Origin: Nevskia sp. | GTDB taxonomy: Bacteria; Pseudomonadota; Gammaproteobacteria; Nevskiales; Nevskiaceae | DNA length: 64,000 nucleotides | Direction of reading: 5' to 3' | NCBI GenBank assembly: GCA_019689635.1 | Contig: JADGHB010000001.1 | Span: 1 to 64,000 of the forward strand | Notes under the pieces: generated by a model | What the model was told of the DNA's origin: nothing | Seen by the model: only the letters and a program-made list of their open reading frames with translations | Databases searched by the model: none | Part shown: in pieces, positions 10,665 to 20,500 of the stretch | Numbering within the stretch: position 1 is the first letter of the stretch | How the letters are laid out: each line of letters starts with the position of its first letter | Program-made: the position numbers and the translations under genes

Positions 10665-11728
10665 AGGCCGGCACGGCGGCCTGGTGCGCCAGCGCGCTGC
10701 TGGCTGGCTGCGCCAGCGTGCCGTCCCAATACCCTGCGCATCCTGCGTCCCCGGTCGCGCGCGCCGGCCGCGCGTCTTCGGCGCCCGCCGCGCCGGCGCA
10801 GCCGCCGGCCAATGGGCCGGTGCAACCGCAACCGGCACAAGACGGGCCGCCTGCGCCGGAGGAGATTCCGCCGGACCTCGCCTCGATCCCCGACGCGGTC
10901 CCGAAAGCCGAACCGAAAAGCGCGACCGGCAATCCCGATTCCTATGTGGTCTATGGCGATCGCTACTACGTCCTGGACCGCGCCCATGGCTTCAAACAGC
11001 GCGGCTACGCCTCGTGGTACGGCCGGAAATTCCAGGGCCAGCGCACCTCCAGCGGCGAACCTTACGACATGTTCAAGATGACCGCCGCGCACAAGACCCT
11101 GCCCATCCCCTGCTACGTGCGCGTGACCAATCTCGACAACGGCCGCCAGGTGGTGGTGCGCGTCAACGACCGCGGGCCGTTCCATTCCAATCGCATCATC
11201 GATCTGTCTTACGCCGCGGCCGCCCGGCTCGGCATGCTGGGCAAGGGCTCGACGCCGGTGGAGATCGAAGCCCTCGATCCGCCGCCGTCGGCACCGGCGA
11301 GCATGATCGCGGCGAATGACCCGCCACCGCCGCCGGCGACGGTGCCCAAACTGCAGCTCGCCACGCGGCTTGAGCCGCAAGCCCAGGAACCGTCGTCCTC
11401 CCCGTCCGTCGCGCCCGGCGCTGCTCCGATCGCGGCATCCCCGCAGAATCCAGCACCCGCTCCGGTGCCGGCGAACGGTTCGCCGCCAGGCGCGCACGGC
11501 GCGCAGTACCTGCAGGCCGGGCTCTTCAGCGATCCCGTCAACGCCGCCACGCTGCGCGAACAGTTGCTGGCGCTGGGCATCGTCAACGTGATCCTGAGGA
11601 GCGAGGCGCGCGGCGCGGCTTACGTGCACCGCGTGCTGATCGGCCCCTACGCGGATGCCGCGGCGCTCGAGGCGATGCGCAAGAAGCTCGCCGCGCTGCG
11701 CCTGCCGACCCTGCCGGTGGCCCGGTAG
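10661..11728 (+). CDS. rlpA: RlpA septal lytic transglycosylase with SPOR domain
   Basis: Outer-membrane lipoprotein that in Pseudomonas aeruginosa cuts glycan strands lacking stem peptides and helps daughter-cell separation. The 355-residue product has a lipobox (LLAGC, Cys17), a Pro/Ala linker, the double-psi beta-barrel domain at about 113-205 (GYASWYGRKF, Glu133, VVVRVNDRGPF with Asp170) and, after a second low-complexity linker, a SPOR domain at about 284-352 (YLQAGLFSDPVNAATLREQL) that binds denuded septal peptidoglycan. It is the last gene before a 66-bp gap, where TAAGAT at 11744-11749 could be the -10 for dacA. Confidence 0.94.
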   Translation: MKAGTAAWCASALLAGCASVPSQYPAHPASPVARAGRASSAPAAPAQPPANGPVQPQPAQDGPPAPEEIPPDLASIPDAVPKAEPKSATGNPDSYVVYGDRYYVLDRAHGFKQRGYASWYGRKFQGQRTSSGEPYDMFKMTAAHKTLPIPCYVRVTNLDNGRQVVVRVNDRGPFHSNRIIDLSYAAAARLGMLGKGSTPVEIEALDPPPSAPASMIAANDPPPPPATVPKLQLATRLEPQAQEPSSSPSVAPGAAPIAASPQNPAPAPVPANGSPPGAHGAQYLQAGLFSDPVNAATLREQLLALGIVNVILRSEARGAAYVHRVLIGPYADAAALEAMRKKLAALRLPTLPVAR

Positions 11729-11794
11729 CGCGCCGCAAGCTGCTAAGATTCCGCGCGCAACGCTCCCGCATCAACCCCCCAGCGATCGATCAGG

Positions 11795-12955
11795 ATGAGC
11801 CCCACACTCCGCGCATTGGTATTTTTCGTTCTCTTTTCCGGCCTCGGAATTCCCGTCGTGGCGTCGGCACAGGCGGTACCCGCGCCGCCGGCGATCGACG
11901 CCAAGAGCTATGCCCTGCTCGACTACGACAGCGGCGAGCTGATCGCCAGTCTCAACCCGGACCTGCACGTCGAGCCCGCCAGTCTCACCAAGGTGATGAC
12001 GGTCTATGTGGCTTTCGACGAGATCCGCCAGGGCCGCTTGCACCTGGACGACCCGGTGCTGATCAGCGAGAACGCCTGGCGCGTGAGCATGGACCGCGAC
12101 GAGTCGCGCATGTTTCTCGACGTGGGCAGCCGGGTGAAGGTTTCGGACCTGTTGCGCGGCATCATCGTGCAGTCGGGCAACGACGCCTGCATCGCGCTCG
12201 CCGAGCACATCGCCGGCAGCCAGGCGGCGTTCGTGGATCTCATGAACCAGTACGCCAAGACGCTAGGGCTGACCGACACCCATTTCGCCGACGTCAACGG
12301 CATGCCCGACGCCAACCACTACACCAGCGCGCGCGACCTGGTGATCCTGGCACGCGCGCTGATCCGCAACTTTCCCGCCGAGTACAAGATGTTCGCCGAG
12401 CGCGATTTCACCTGGCACAAGATCCACCAGGACAATCGCAACGGCCTGCTGTGGAAGGATCCCAGCGTGGACGGCATCAAGACCGGCCACACCGAATCCG
12501 CCGGCTATTGTCTGCTGTCCTCGGCGATCCGCGACGGCCGCCGGCTGATCGCCGCCGTGATGGGCACCAAGAGCTGGGCCTACCGTGAATCCGCGAGCCT
12601 GGAGCTGCTCAACTACGGCTTCCGCTTCTACGAAACCGACCGCGTGCTCGGCCCCGAGGCGCCGGTGGCCACGGTGCGCGCCTACAAGGGCGCGACGACG
12701 CAAGTCGGGGTCGGCACGCTGGCGCCGGTGTATCTGGCGCTGCCCGCCGGCAGCCGCGCCCAGCTCGCGGTGCAGCCGCAGATCACGCAAAAAGCGATCG
12801 CGCCGCTTTCCGCCGGACAGTCTTTGGGTCAGGCGACCATCCTGCTCGCCGGCAAGCCGATCAAGACCGTGCCGCTGGTCGCGTTGCGCGACGTCGCCGC
12901 CGGCGGCTTCTGGCGGCGGCTGATCGACACGATCCGCTTGTGGCTGGGCTGGTGA
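11795..12955 (+). CDS. dacA: D-alanyl-D-alanine carboxypeptidase (PBP5/6 type)
   Basis: Low-molecular-mass penicillin-binding protein that removes the terminal D-Ala of stem peptides in the periplasm. The 386-residue product has a signal peptide of about 26 residues ending VASAQA, the serine-peptidase motifs Ser63-Lys66 (ASLTKV), Ser127-Gly-Asn (QSGND) and Lys229-Thr-Gly (IKTGHT), a PBP5 C-terminal beta domain, and an amphipathic C-terminal helix ([15 protein letters not shown]) that would sit on the inner membrane. It lies 66 bp after rlpA and 7 bp before lipB. Confidence 0.95.
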   Translation: MSPTLRALVFFVLFSGLGIPVVASAQAVPAPPAIDAKSYALLDYDSGELIASLNPDLHVEPASLTKVMTVYVAFDEIRQGRLHLDDPVLISENAWRVSMDRDESRMFLDVGSRVKVSDLLRGIIVQSGNDACIALAEHIAGSQAAFVDLMNQYAKTLGLTDTHFADVNGMPDANHYTSARDLVILARALIRNFPAEYKMFAERDFTWHKIHQDNRNGLLWKDPSVDGIKTGHTESAGYCLLSSAIRDGRRLIAAVMGTKSWAYRESASLELLNYGFRFYETDRVLGPEAPVATVRAYKGATTQVGVGTLAPVYLALPAGSRAQLAVQPQITQKAIAPLSAGQSLGQATILLAGKPIKTVPLVALRDVAAGGFWRRLIDTIRLWLGW

Positions 12956-12962
12956 GTCCGTC

Positions 12963-13634
12963 ATGAACGCGACTGCCGCCGCGAGCGCGATCCGCGTGCG
13001 GCGGCTGGGGCGGCGCGCTTATGAAGCGACCTACGCCGCCATGCGCGAGTTCACCGCCACGCGCGACCCCGACACGCCGGACGAACTCTGGCTGCTGGAG
13101 CATCCGCCGGTGTTCACGCTGGGGCAAGCCAGCCGCGCCGAGCATCTGCTCGCGCCGGGCGACATCCCCGTGGTGCAATCCAATCGCGGCGGCCAGGTCA
13201 CTTATCACGGCCCCGGGCAGATCGTGGCTTACCTGCTGCTCGATCTGCGCCGGCTGGGCTACGGCCCGCGCGACCTGGTGCGGCGGCTGGAGCGGGCGAT
13301 GATCGCCACACTCGCGGATTTCGGCATCGCCGCGCGGGCGCGCGCCGACGCGCCGGGCGTTTATGTCGAGCGCGCCGACTGGCCGGACGGCGGCGGCCGA
13401 ACCGAGCAGCGCAAGATCGGCTCGCTGGGCCTGCGCGTGTCGCGCGGCTGCAGTTATCACGGCCTGGCGCTCAATGTGAACATGGACCTGGAGCCGTTCT
13501 CGCGCATCGAACCCTGCGGCCTGCGCGGGATGCGCGTGACCCAGGTGGCGGACCTCGGCGGTCCGCGCGAACTCGAGCCAGTGGCCCGCCGACTGGAAGC
13601 GCATTTGCTGCGGCTGTGCGCCAGGGCCGAGTGA
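12963..13634 (+). CDS. lipB: octanoyl-ACP:protein N-octanoyltransferase
   Basis: Transfers octanoate from acyl carrier protein to the lipoyl domains of 2-oxoacid dehydrogenases and GcvH; the first step of endogenous lipoate synthesis. The 223-residue product carries the family motifs [18 protein letters not shown] at 73-90, the catalytic Lys151 (RKIGSLG) and Cys185 (EPCGLRGM), 34 residues apart as in the Mycobacterium tuberculosis enzyme. lipA, which often follows, is not here; the mla operon begins 86 bp downstream. Confidence 0.95.
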   Translation: MNATAAASAIRVRRLGRRAYEATYAAMREFTATRDPDTPDELWLLEHPPVFTLGQASRAEHLLAPGDIPVVQSNRGGQVTYHGPGQIVAYLLLDLRRLGYGPRDLVRRLERAMIATLADFGIAARARADAPGVYVERADWPDGGGRTEQRKIGSLGLRVSRGCSYHGLALNVNMDLEPFSRIEPCGLRGMRVTQVADLGGPRELEPVARRLEAHLLRLCARAE

Positions 13635-13720
13635 AGAAAGCCAAGGTGCATCGGTGATCGGATTGATCGCGTAAAATACCTGGGCTGCCTTTGAAGCCCA
13701 CTTCTAGGCTTTCCCGACGC

Positions 13721-14542
13721 ATGACCTCCGCGGCAACCGACGATGTGCTGGTGCGCGTGCGCGGCTTGCGCTTCGCCTTCGGCTCGCGCCGGATCTACGA
13801 CGGCGTGGACCTCGACATCGCGCGCGGCAAGCTCACCGCGATCCTGGGGCCCTCCGGCACCGGCAAGACCACGCTGCTGCGCCTGATCGGCGGGCAGTGG
13901 CGCCCGCAGGCGGGAACCATCGAGTTCGACGGCACCGACGTGCACAAGCTTCCGCGGCGCGGGTTGTTCGAGCTGCGCAAGCGCATGGGCCTGCTGTTCC
14001 AGCAAGGCGCGCTGCTCACCGACCTGACGGTGTTCGACAACGTGGCTTTTCCGCTGCGCGAGCACAGCGGCCTGCCGGAACGCTTGATCCGCGACATCGT
14101 GCTCATGAAGCTGGAAGCGGTGGGCCTGCGCGGCGCGGCGTCGCTCTATCCCGAGCAGATTTCCGGCGGCATGGCGCGGCGCGTGGCGCTGGCGCGCGCC
14201 ATCGCTCTGGAGCCGCAGCTGGTGATGTACGACGAACCCTTCACCGGCCAGGATCCGATCAGCCTGGGCGTGCTCATGCGCCTGATCCACACGCTCAACC
14301 AGACGCTGGGCCTGACTTCGATCGTGGTTTCGCACGACGTGGCCGAGGTGCTGTCGATCGCCGACTACGCCTATGTGGTCTCCGGCGGCAAGGTGCAGGA
14401 CCACGGCACGCCGGAGGCGATCCGCGCCAGCCGTTCGCCCTGGGTGCAGCAGTTCCTGCAGGGCGCGCCCGACGGACCGGTGCCGTTCCACTATCCTGCG
14501 GCGCGCAGCTACGCCGAAGAACTGGGGGCGGTCGCTCCGTGA
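13721..14542 (+). CDS. mlaF: phospholipid transport ATP-binding protein MlaF
   Basis: ATPase of the Mla complex, which moves mislocalised phospholipids between the outer and inner membranes and so keeps outer-leaflet asymmetry. The 273-residue product has Walker A at 43-50 (GPSGTGKT), the signature ISGGMARRVALARA and Walker B LVMYDEPF. ATG 13721 is chosen over TTG 13691, which adds ten residues with no family counterpart. TAAAAT at 13672-13677 could serve as a -10, but no -35 is recognisable. It overlaps mlaE by 4 bp. Confidence 0.94.
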   Translation: MTSAATDDVLVRVRGLRFAFGSRRIYDGVDLDIARGKLTAILGPSGTGKTTLLRLIGGQWRPQAGTIEFDGTDVHKLPRRGLFELRKRMGLLFQQGALLTDLTVFDNVAFPLREHSGLPERLIRDIVLMKLEAVGLRGAASLYPEQISGGMARRVALARAIALEPQLVMYDEPFTGQDPISLGVLMRLIHTLNQTLGLTSIVVSHDVAEVLSIADYAYVVSGGKVQDHGTPEAIRASRSPWVQQFLQGAPDGPVPFHYPAARSYAEELGAVAP

Positions 14543-15309
14543 ACGCCCCGCTTCAAATCGTCTCCGGATTCCTGCGCCGGCTGGGCGAGGCCACGCTGTT
14601 CTTCTTCGCCATCCTCGCCGCGCTGCCGGCGGCGCTGCTGCGGCCGCGGCTGATCGTGCAGCAGCTCTACATGATCGGCGTGTTGTCGCTGGTCATCATC
14701 GTGATCTCGGGTTCCTTCATCGGCATGGTGCTGGCCCTGCAGGGTTACCGCACGCTGACCAATTTCGGCGCCGCTGGCTCGCTGGGCGTGCTGGTGGTGT
14801 TCTCGGTGGTGCGGGAGCTGGGGCCGGTGGTCACGGCGCTGCTGTTCGCCGGGCGCGCGGGCTCGGCGCTGGCGGCGGAAATCGGCTTGATGAAGGCCAC
14901 CGACCAGCTCGCCGGCATGGAGATGATGGCGGTGGACCCGATCCGGCGCGTGGTGGCGCCGCGCTTTTTGGCCGGCTTTTTCGCCATGCCGCTGCTCGCC
15001 GCGATCTTTTCGCTGATGGCGATCGGCTACGGCGGCGCGCATCTGATGGGCGTGATCGTGCTGGGCGTGGACGACGGCGCGTACTGGTCGCAGATTCACC
15101 AGAGTCTGCATCCGCACGACGTCGTCGAAAGCCTCATCAAGAGCCTGGTGTTCGGCACCGCGGTGAACTGGATCGCGGTGTATCAGGGCTATCACGCGGC
15201 GCCGACTTCGGAAGGCGTGTCGCGCGCGACCACTTCTACCGTGGTGGTGTCCTCGCTGGCGATCCTGGCGCTGGATTTCGTATTGACCGCCTTCATGTTC
15301 CGGAGCTGA
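14539..15309 (+). CDS. mlaE: phospholipid transport permease MlaE
   Basis: Inner-membrane permease of the MlaFEDB complex. The 256-residue product has five or six membrane segments and the family landmarks SGSFIGMVLALQGYRTL, VVRELGPVVTALLFAGRAGSA, AEIGLMKATDQLAGMEMM and DPIRRVVAPRF. It starts at GTG 14539, which overlaps the mlaF stop (GTGA). mlaD follows after 42 bp. Confidence 0.94.
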   Translation: MNAPLQIVSGFLRRLGEATLFFFAILAALPAALLRPRLIVQQLYMIGVLSLVIIVISGSFIGMVLALQGYRTLTNFGAAGSLGVLVVFSVVRELGPVVTALLFAGRAGSALAAEIGLMKATDQLAGMEMMAVDPIRRVVAPRFLAGFFAMPLLAAIFSLMAIGYGGAHLMGVIVLGVDDGAYWSQIHQSLHPHDVVESLIKSLVFGTAVNWIAVYQGYHAAPTSEGVSRATTSTVVVSSLAILALDFVLTAFMFRS

Positions 15310-15351
15310 TTCACGCGCGGTTCAGCGAAAACAAGGCAAGACGGAGGCAAC

Positions 15352-15870
15352 ATGCAATCGAGAGCGCTGGAAATCCTGGTCGGTTTCTTCGTCTGCCTGG
15401 GCGTGGCCGCGGTGTTCGTGCTCACCTTCCGCGTCGCCAGTCTCAACACCGTGGGGCCCAGCGGGAGTAGTTACACCGTGACCGCCAAGTTCGACACCAT
15501 CGGCAGTCTCGCCCCGGGCGCTTCGGTCAAGCTCGCCGGGGTCAAGATCGGCCGCGTGCGCAGCATCGGCATCGATCCCAACACCTTCCAGGCCGTGGTC
15601 CGGCTTCAGATCGATAGCCACTACGACAACATTCCGCGCGATTCCGGGGCCAAAATCCTGACCGCCGGACTGCTCGGCGAGCAGTACGTGAGCATCGATC
15701 CGGGCGGCGCCGAGCAATCGCTCAAGGACGGCGACGAGATCAAGTTCACCCAATCGGCCTTCGTGCTGGAGAACATCATCGGCCAGTTTCTGGTCAATAT
15801 GACGCAGTCGCAAAAAGCCCCTGCCAACGACAACGGCGGCGGCAGCGCGCCGGCGCCGCCCGGCAAGTAA
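15352..15870 (+). CDS. mlaD: MCE-domain lipid-binding protein MlaD
   Basis: Membrane-anchored substrate-binding subunit that forms a hexameric ring on the MlaE dimer and hands phospholipid to or from MlaC. The 172-residue product has one N-terminal membrane segment (ILVGFFVCLGVAAVFVLTF) followed by an MCE domain (FDTIGSLAPGASVKLAGVKIGRV ... LGEQYVSIDPGG) and a Gly/Pro-rich tail. Length is close to E. coli MlaD (183). Confidence 0.94.
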   Translation: MQSRALEILVGFFVCLGVAAVFVLTFRVASLNTVGPSGSSYTVTAKFDTIGSLAPGASVKLAGVKIGRVRSIGIDPNTFQAVVRLQIDSHYDNIPRDSGAKILTAGLLGEQYVSIDPGGAEQSLKDGDEIKFTQSAFVLENIIGQFLVNMTQSQKAPANDNGGGSAPAPPGK

Positions 15871-15888
15871 GCAACGGAGAGCATCTCC

Positions 15889-16545
15889 ATGTTCAAATCA
15901 CTCGTCACTTGCCTCGCCTTGAGCCTGAGCCTCGCCGGTGCCGCATTGGCCGCCGGCGCGCCGCCGGCACCCGACGCCGCGTTGCGCAACGCGACCGAGG
16001 AGGTGCGCGGCATGATCCGCGATCACTACGCCGAGTACCGCGCCGATCAGGCCAAGTTCTACCAGGCGATCGACCAGGTGGTCGTGCCGCACTTCGACGT
16101 GCCCTACATCGCGCAACTCGTGCTCGCCCGCAACTGGCGTACGGCGACGCCGGAGCAGCGCGCGCGCTTCGCGCAGGCGTTCAAGGACATGCTGGTGCGC
16201 TCCTACGCCAACGCGATGCTGGACAATTACAATTCGGTCAAGATCGCCTGGCAGCCGGCGCGCCTGGCGCCCGGCGCCGACGACGCCACCGTGGTCAGCA
16301 CGCTCACGCGCGACAACGGTCAGGTCTACACCATCGGCTTCCGCGTGCATCTGGTCAACGGCGACTGGAAGATCTACGACCTCAACATCGAGAACATTTC
16401 GCTGGTAACCAACTTCCGCGCCCAGATCAACGCCGAGATCAAGCGCACCAGCCTGGACGACGTCATCGCGCGCATGGAGAAAGGCGAGTTCAAATCCAGT
16501 CCGGTGCAATCGCGGCCGCAGTCGCAAAACGCGTCCGAGCCATAA
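15889..16545 (+). CDS. mlaC: periplasmic phospholipid shuttle MlaC
   Basis: Soluble periplasmic carrier between MlaA at the outer membrane and MlaFEDB at the inner membrane. The 218-residue product has a signal peptide ending near residue 21 (LAGAALA), then the Tol-Tol/MlaC fold with VVPHFDVPYIAQLVLARNWRTATPEQR, FKDMLVRSYANAMLDNYNS and WKIYDLNIENISLVTNFRAQI. It lies 18 bp after mlaD and 6 bp before mlaB. Confidence 0.95.
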   Translation: MFKSLVTCLALSLSLAGAALAAGAPPAPDAALRNATEEVRGMIRDHYAEYRADQAKFYQAIDQVVVPHFDVPYIAQLVLARNWRTATPEQRARFAQAFKDMLVRSYANAMLDNYNSVKIAWQPARLAPGADDATVVSTLTRDNGQVYTIGFRVHLVNGDWKIYDLNIENISLVTNFRAQINAEIKRTSLDDVIARMEKGEFKSSPVQSRPQSQNASEP

Positions 16546-16551
16546 ACCCCG

Positions 16552-16824
16552 ATGGACGCGACTGCCGCGCGGCTGGAAGGAGAACTGTGCTTCGCCACCG
16601 TGCCGGGCTGGCTAAAGCAGGCCGAGCGGCTGGTCGCCGCCGGCACGCTGGACTTGAGCGCCGTGAGCCGCGTCGACAGCGCCGGCCTGGCACTGCTGCT
16701 GGAACTGGACCGCTTGAGCCGCGCGCGCGGCGCGCCGCTCAAGATCCGTGGCGCCGGCGAACAGGTGCGGCGCCTCGCCGCGTTCTTCGGGCTGGAACCG
16801 ATTCTGCGCTTGGAGGCGGAGTGA
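16552..16824 (+). CDS. mlaB: STAS-domain protein MlaB
   Basis: Small cytoplasmic STAS protein (90 aa) that binds MlaF and is needed for assembly and activity of the transporter. The fold is shown by LDLSAVSRVDSAGLALLLELDRL, with the serine position at the start of the conserved helix, and by a final amphipathic helix. It sits between mlaC and mlaA. The stop is followed 2 bp later by the mlaA ATG, so the two are probably co-translated. Confidence 0.88.
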   Translation: MDATAARLEGELCFATVPGWLKQAERLVAAGTLDLSAVSRVDSAGLALLLELDRLSRARGAPLKIRGAGEQVRRLAAFFGLEPILRLEAE

Positions 16825-16826
16825 AC

Positions 16827-17570
16827 ATGAAAACGACGCGGTGCGCGGCGCTGTTCGCGCTGCTGGCGACGGCCGGCTGCGCCCACCATCCGGCCGACGA
16901 TCCGGCCGATCCGCTGGAACCGGTCAACCGCGCGGTGTACAAGTTCAACGACACCGCCGACCGCTACGTGCTGCGCCCGGTGGCCCAGGGCTACGTGAAG
17001 GTCACTCCCGGCGTGGTGCGCGAGGGCGTGACCAACTTCTTCGACAACCTCGCCTATCCCAAGACCATCGTCAACGACTTCCTGCAGGCCAAGTTCAAGC
17101 GCGGCGTGTCGGACCTCGCGCGGTTCCTGGTCAACAGCGTGTACGGCGTGGGCGGCCTGATCGACGTGGGCAGCCGCGTGGGCCTGGCCAAGCACGACGA
17201 GGACTTCGGCCAGACCCTGGGCCGCTGGGGTGTGGGCGAAGGCTGGTTCCTGATGCTGCCGCTGCTCGGACCCAGCGACGGCCGCGACGCCATCGGCATG
17301 GGCGTGGATCTCTACACCGTGCCGACGCGCTACCTCCCCGGCCGTTATGACGTTTACAACTACTCGGCCACCGCGCTCAACCTGGTCAACCTGCGCGCCA
17401 ATCTGTTACCGGCCGACAGCCTGCTGCGCGAACAGTTCGATCCCTATCTGTTCGTTCGCACCGCCTATTTGCAGCGCCGTCAGAGCCTGGTTTACGACGG
17501 CAATCCGCCGCCCGAGGACTACGGCCTCGACCAGGGCGACGACGCCACGCGACCGCCGCAGAACCGCTGA
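16827..17570 (+). CDS. mlaA: outer-membrane lipoprotein MlaA (VacJ)
   Basis: Outer-membrane component that removes phospholipids from the outer leaflet and passes them to MlaC. The 247-residue product has a lipobox (LLATAGC, Cys18) and the MlaA signature: DPLEPVNRAVYKFNDTADRYVLRPVAQGY, FFDNLAYPKTIVNDFLQ, HDEDFGQTLGRWGVGEGWFLMLPLLGPS. ATG 16827 is used; GTG 16821 would add two residues and overlap mlaB. In enterobacteria this gene is unlinked to the others; here it closes the operon. It converges with purL, with 15 bp between the stops. Confidence 0.95.
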   Translation: MKTTRCAALFALLATAGCAHHPADDPADPLEPVNRAVYKFNDTADRYVLRPVAQGYVKVTPGVVREGVTNFFDNLAYPKTIVNDFLQAKFKRGVSDLARFLVNSVYGVGGLIDVGSRVGLAKHDEDFGQTLGRWGVGEGWFLMLPLLGPSDGRDAIGMGVDLYTVPTRYLPGRYDVYNYSATALNLVNLRANLLPADSLLREQFDPYLFVRTAYLQRRQSLVYDGNPPPEDYGLDQGDDATRPPQNR

Positions 17571-17585
17571 GAACGTCGAGGCGTT

Positions 17586-20500
17586 TCAGCCCACCCACGC
17601 GCGCGCGTTCTGGAACATCCGGAACCACGGCGTCTTGTCTTCCCAGCGCTGCGGCCACCAGGATCCCGTGGTGCCGGCGATGGTCCTTTCCGGATGCGGC
17701 ATCAAGATGGTGACGCGGCCATCGGCGTTGCACAGCGCCGTCACGCCGCCGGGCGAACCGTTGGGATTTTCCGGGTAGCGCGCCGCGGGTCGGCCGCGAG
17801 AATCGATATAACGCATCGCGACCTGGCCTTCGCGCAGCAGCGCGTCCAGGTCGCCGGCGCCGGCGAATTCGGCGCGGCCTTCGCCGTGCGCCACGGCGAC
17901 CGGCAGCCGCGAGCCTTCCATGCCGGCGAAGAACAGCGAACGGCTTTTCAGGATTTCTACCTGCGACCAGCGCGCCTCGAACTGCTCCGAGCGGTTGCGC
18001 CGGAACGCCGGCCAGCGCTCGGCGCCGGGCACCAATTCCTTCAACGCGGCGAACATCTGGCAGCCGTTGCACACGCCCAGGGCGAAGCGATCCGGTCGTT
18101 CCAGGAAAGCGCGAAACTGCGCGCGCGCGCGTTCGTTGAACAGGATGGATTTGGCCCAGCCCTGGCCGGCACCGAACACGTCGCCGTAGGAAAACCCGCC
18201 GCCCGCCACCAGCCCGGCGAACTCCTCGAGCGAGACGCGACCTTCGAGGAGATCGGTCATGTGCACGTCCACCGCCTCGAAACCGGCGGCGTGGAAGGCG
18301 TAAGCCATCTCCACATGACCGTTGACGCCCTGCTCGCGCAGGATGGCCACGCGCGGGCGCCGCACGAAGGACGGCGCACCGTCCAGCGGGTAAGTCAGAT
18401 GGAGGCTGAGGCCCGGATCGTCGGCCCGGCCGGTCGACTCGAACTCCTCGCGCGCGCAATCGGGATCGTCGCGCAGCGCCGCCAGACGATAACTGGTTTC
18501 GGCCCACAGCCGATGCAGCCGCTCGCGCGACGCGCGGTAAATCTCGCGCCCGCTGGCCGAAAACGCGATGCGATCGTCCGCGCGCGGCGCGCCGATGTCG
18601 TGTGCGCTCAAGCCCGCCGCATGCAAGCGCCCGAGCAGGGCCGCGCTGTCTTCCGCGCGCACCTGCAGCACCATGCCCAGTTCCTCGCTGAACAATGCCG
18701 CAAGCGCCGCCGGCTCCCGTTCCGGCACCTCGATGTCCAACCCGCAGTGCCCGGCGAAAGCCATTTCGCACAAGGTGACGAACAGTCCGCCGTCGCTGCG
18801 GTCGTGGTAGGCGAGCAGCCGGCCTTCGGCGCTCAGCCGCTGGATCAGCTCGAAGGCCGCTTTGAATTGTGCGGGATCGTCGAGATCCGGGACCGCCTCG
18901 CCGAACGCGCCATAGACCTGCGCCAGCGCGCTGCCCCCGAGCCGGTTGCGGCCCGCGCCGAGATCGACCAGCAAAAGCCGCGTGGCGCCGCAATCCAGGC
19001 GCAGCTGCGGCGTGAGCACACGGCGCACGTCGGCGACCGGCGCGAAGGCGGAGATCACCAGCGTCAGCGGACTGGTCTGCGTGCGCGCGACGCCGTTCTG
19101 CTCCCAGACCGTGCGCATGGACAGCGAATCCTTGCCGACCGGAATGGCGATGCCCAGCTGCGGACACAAGTGCGCGCCCACCGCGCGCACCGCGTCGTAC
19201 AGCCGCGCGTCCTCGTCGTCGCAGCCCGCCGCCGCCATCCAGTTGGCCGACAGGCGCACGTCGGACAGCTTCTCGATCGGCGCGGCGGCGAGGTTGGTCA
19301 GCGCCTCGCCCACCGCCATGCGCGCCGAGGCTGGCGCATCCAGCAGCGCCAGCAGCGGTCGCTCGCCGAGCGCCATCGCCTCACCGGTGACCGCTTCGAA
19401 GCCGGTGGCCGTGACGGCGCAATCGGCCACCGGCACCTGCCAGGGACCGACCATCTGGTCGCGCACCGTCAGCCCGCCGACGGTGCGATCGCCGATCGTG
19501 ATGAGGAACGTCTTGGCGGCGACCGCCGGCAGCCGCAGCACGCGCTCCGCCGCTTCCTTGAAGTCCAGGCCTGCATCGGCGAAGGGCGTGTTCGCGCCGC
19601 ACTGGCGGCGCGTTTCGCGCGTCAAGCGCGGCGGTTTGCCGAACAGCACGTCCATCGGCAGTTCGACGACCGGGGGGCCTGCGAGGCTGCCGCCCGCTTC
19701 GCCGGCGGCGCTCGGCGGGGATTCGTCCCGCACCCGCAGCAGCGGCTCGGCGGTCGCCTCGCCCACCACGGCCCAGGGACAGCGTTCGCGCGCGCAGATC
19801 CGCGCCAGGCTGGGCAGCGCCTGCGCCGCCACGGCCAGCACATAGCGCTCCTGGGCCTCGTTGCACCAGATCTCCATCGGCGACAGCGAGGGATCGGCGG
19901 ACTGGATGGCACGCAAACGGATCGCCGCGCCGCGGCCATCGGCGTGCACCAGCTCCGGCAGGGCGTTGGACAAGCCCCCCGCTCCGACATCGTGGATGGA
20001 GAGGATGGGATTGTCTTCCCCCAGCGCCCAGCAGGCGGCGATCACTTCCTGGCAGCGCCGCTGCAGCTCGGGATTGGCGCGTTGCACCGAGGCGAAGTCG
20101 AGCGCCTGGTCGGAGACACCGGTGGCTTTCGAGGAGGCGGCGCCGCCGCCCAGGCCGATCAGCAGCGCCGGCCCGCCGAGCACCACCAGCTTGGCGCCAA
20201 CCGGCACGGCGCGCTTGTGCACGTGCGGCGCGCGGATGTTGCCGTAGCCGCCGGCGACCATCACCGGTTTGTGATAGCCGCGCAGGCGACCGTCCGGCTG
20301 CCGGCACTCGAAGCTGCGGAAATAGCCGGCGAGATTGGGCCGGCCGAACTCGTTGTTGTAGGCGGCGGCGCCGATCGGCCCTTCCAGCATGATCTGCAGG
20401 GCCGAGGCCATGTGCGCGGGCCGGCCGACGTCGGCGGTGGCGAGTTCCCAGGGTTGCTCGAATCCCGGAATGCGCAGGTGCGAGACGGTGAAACCGCACA

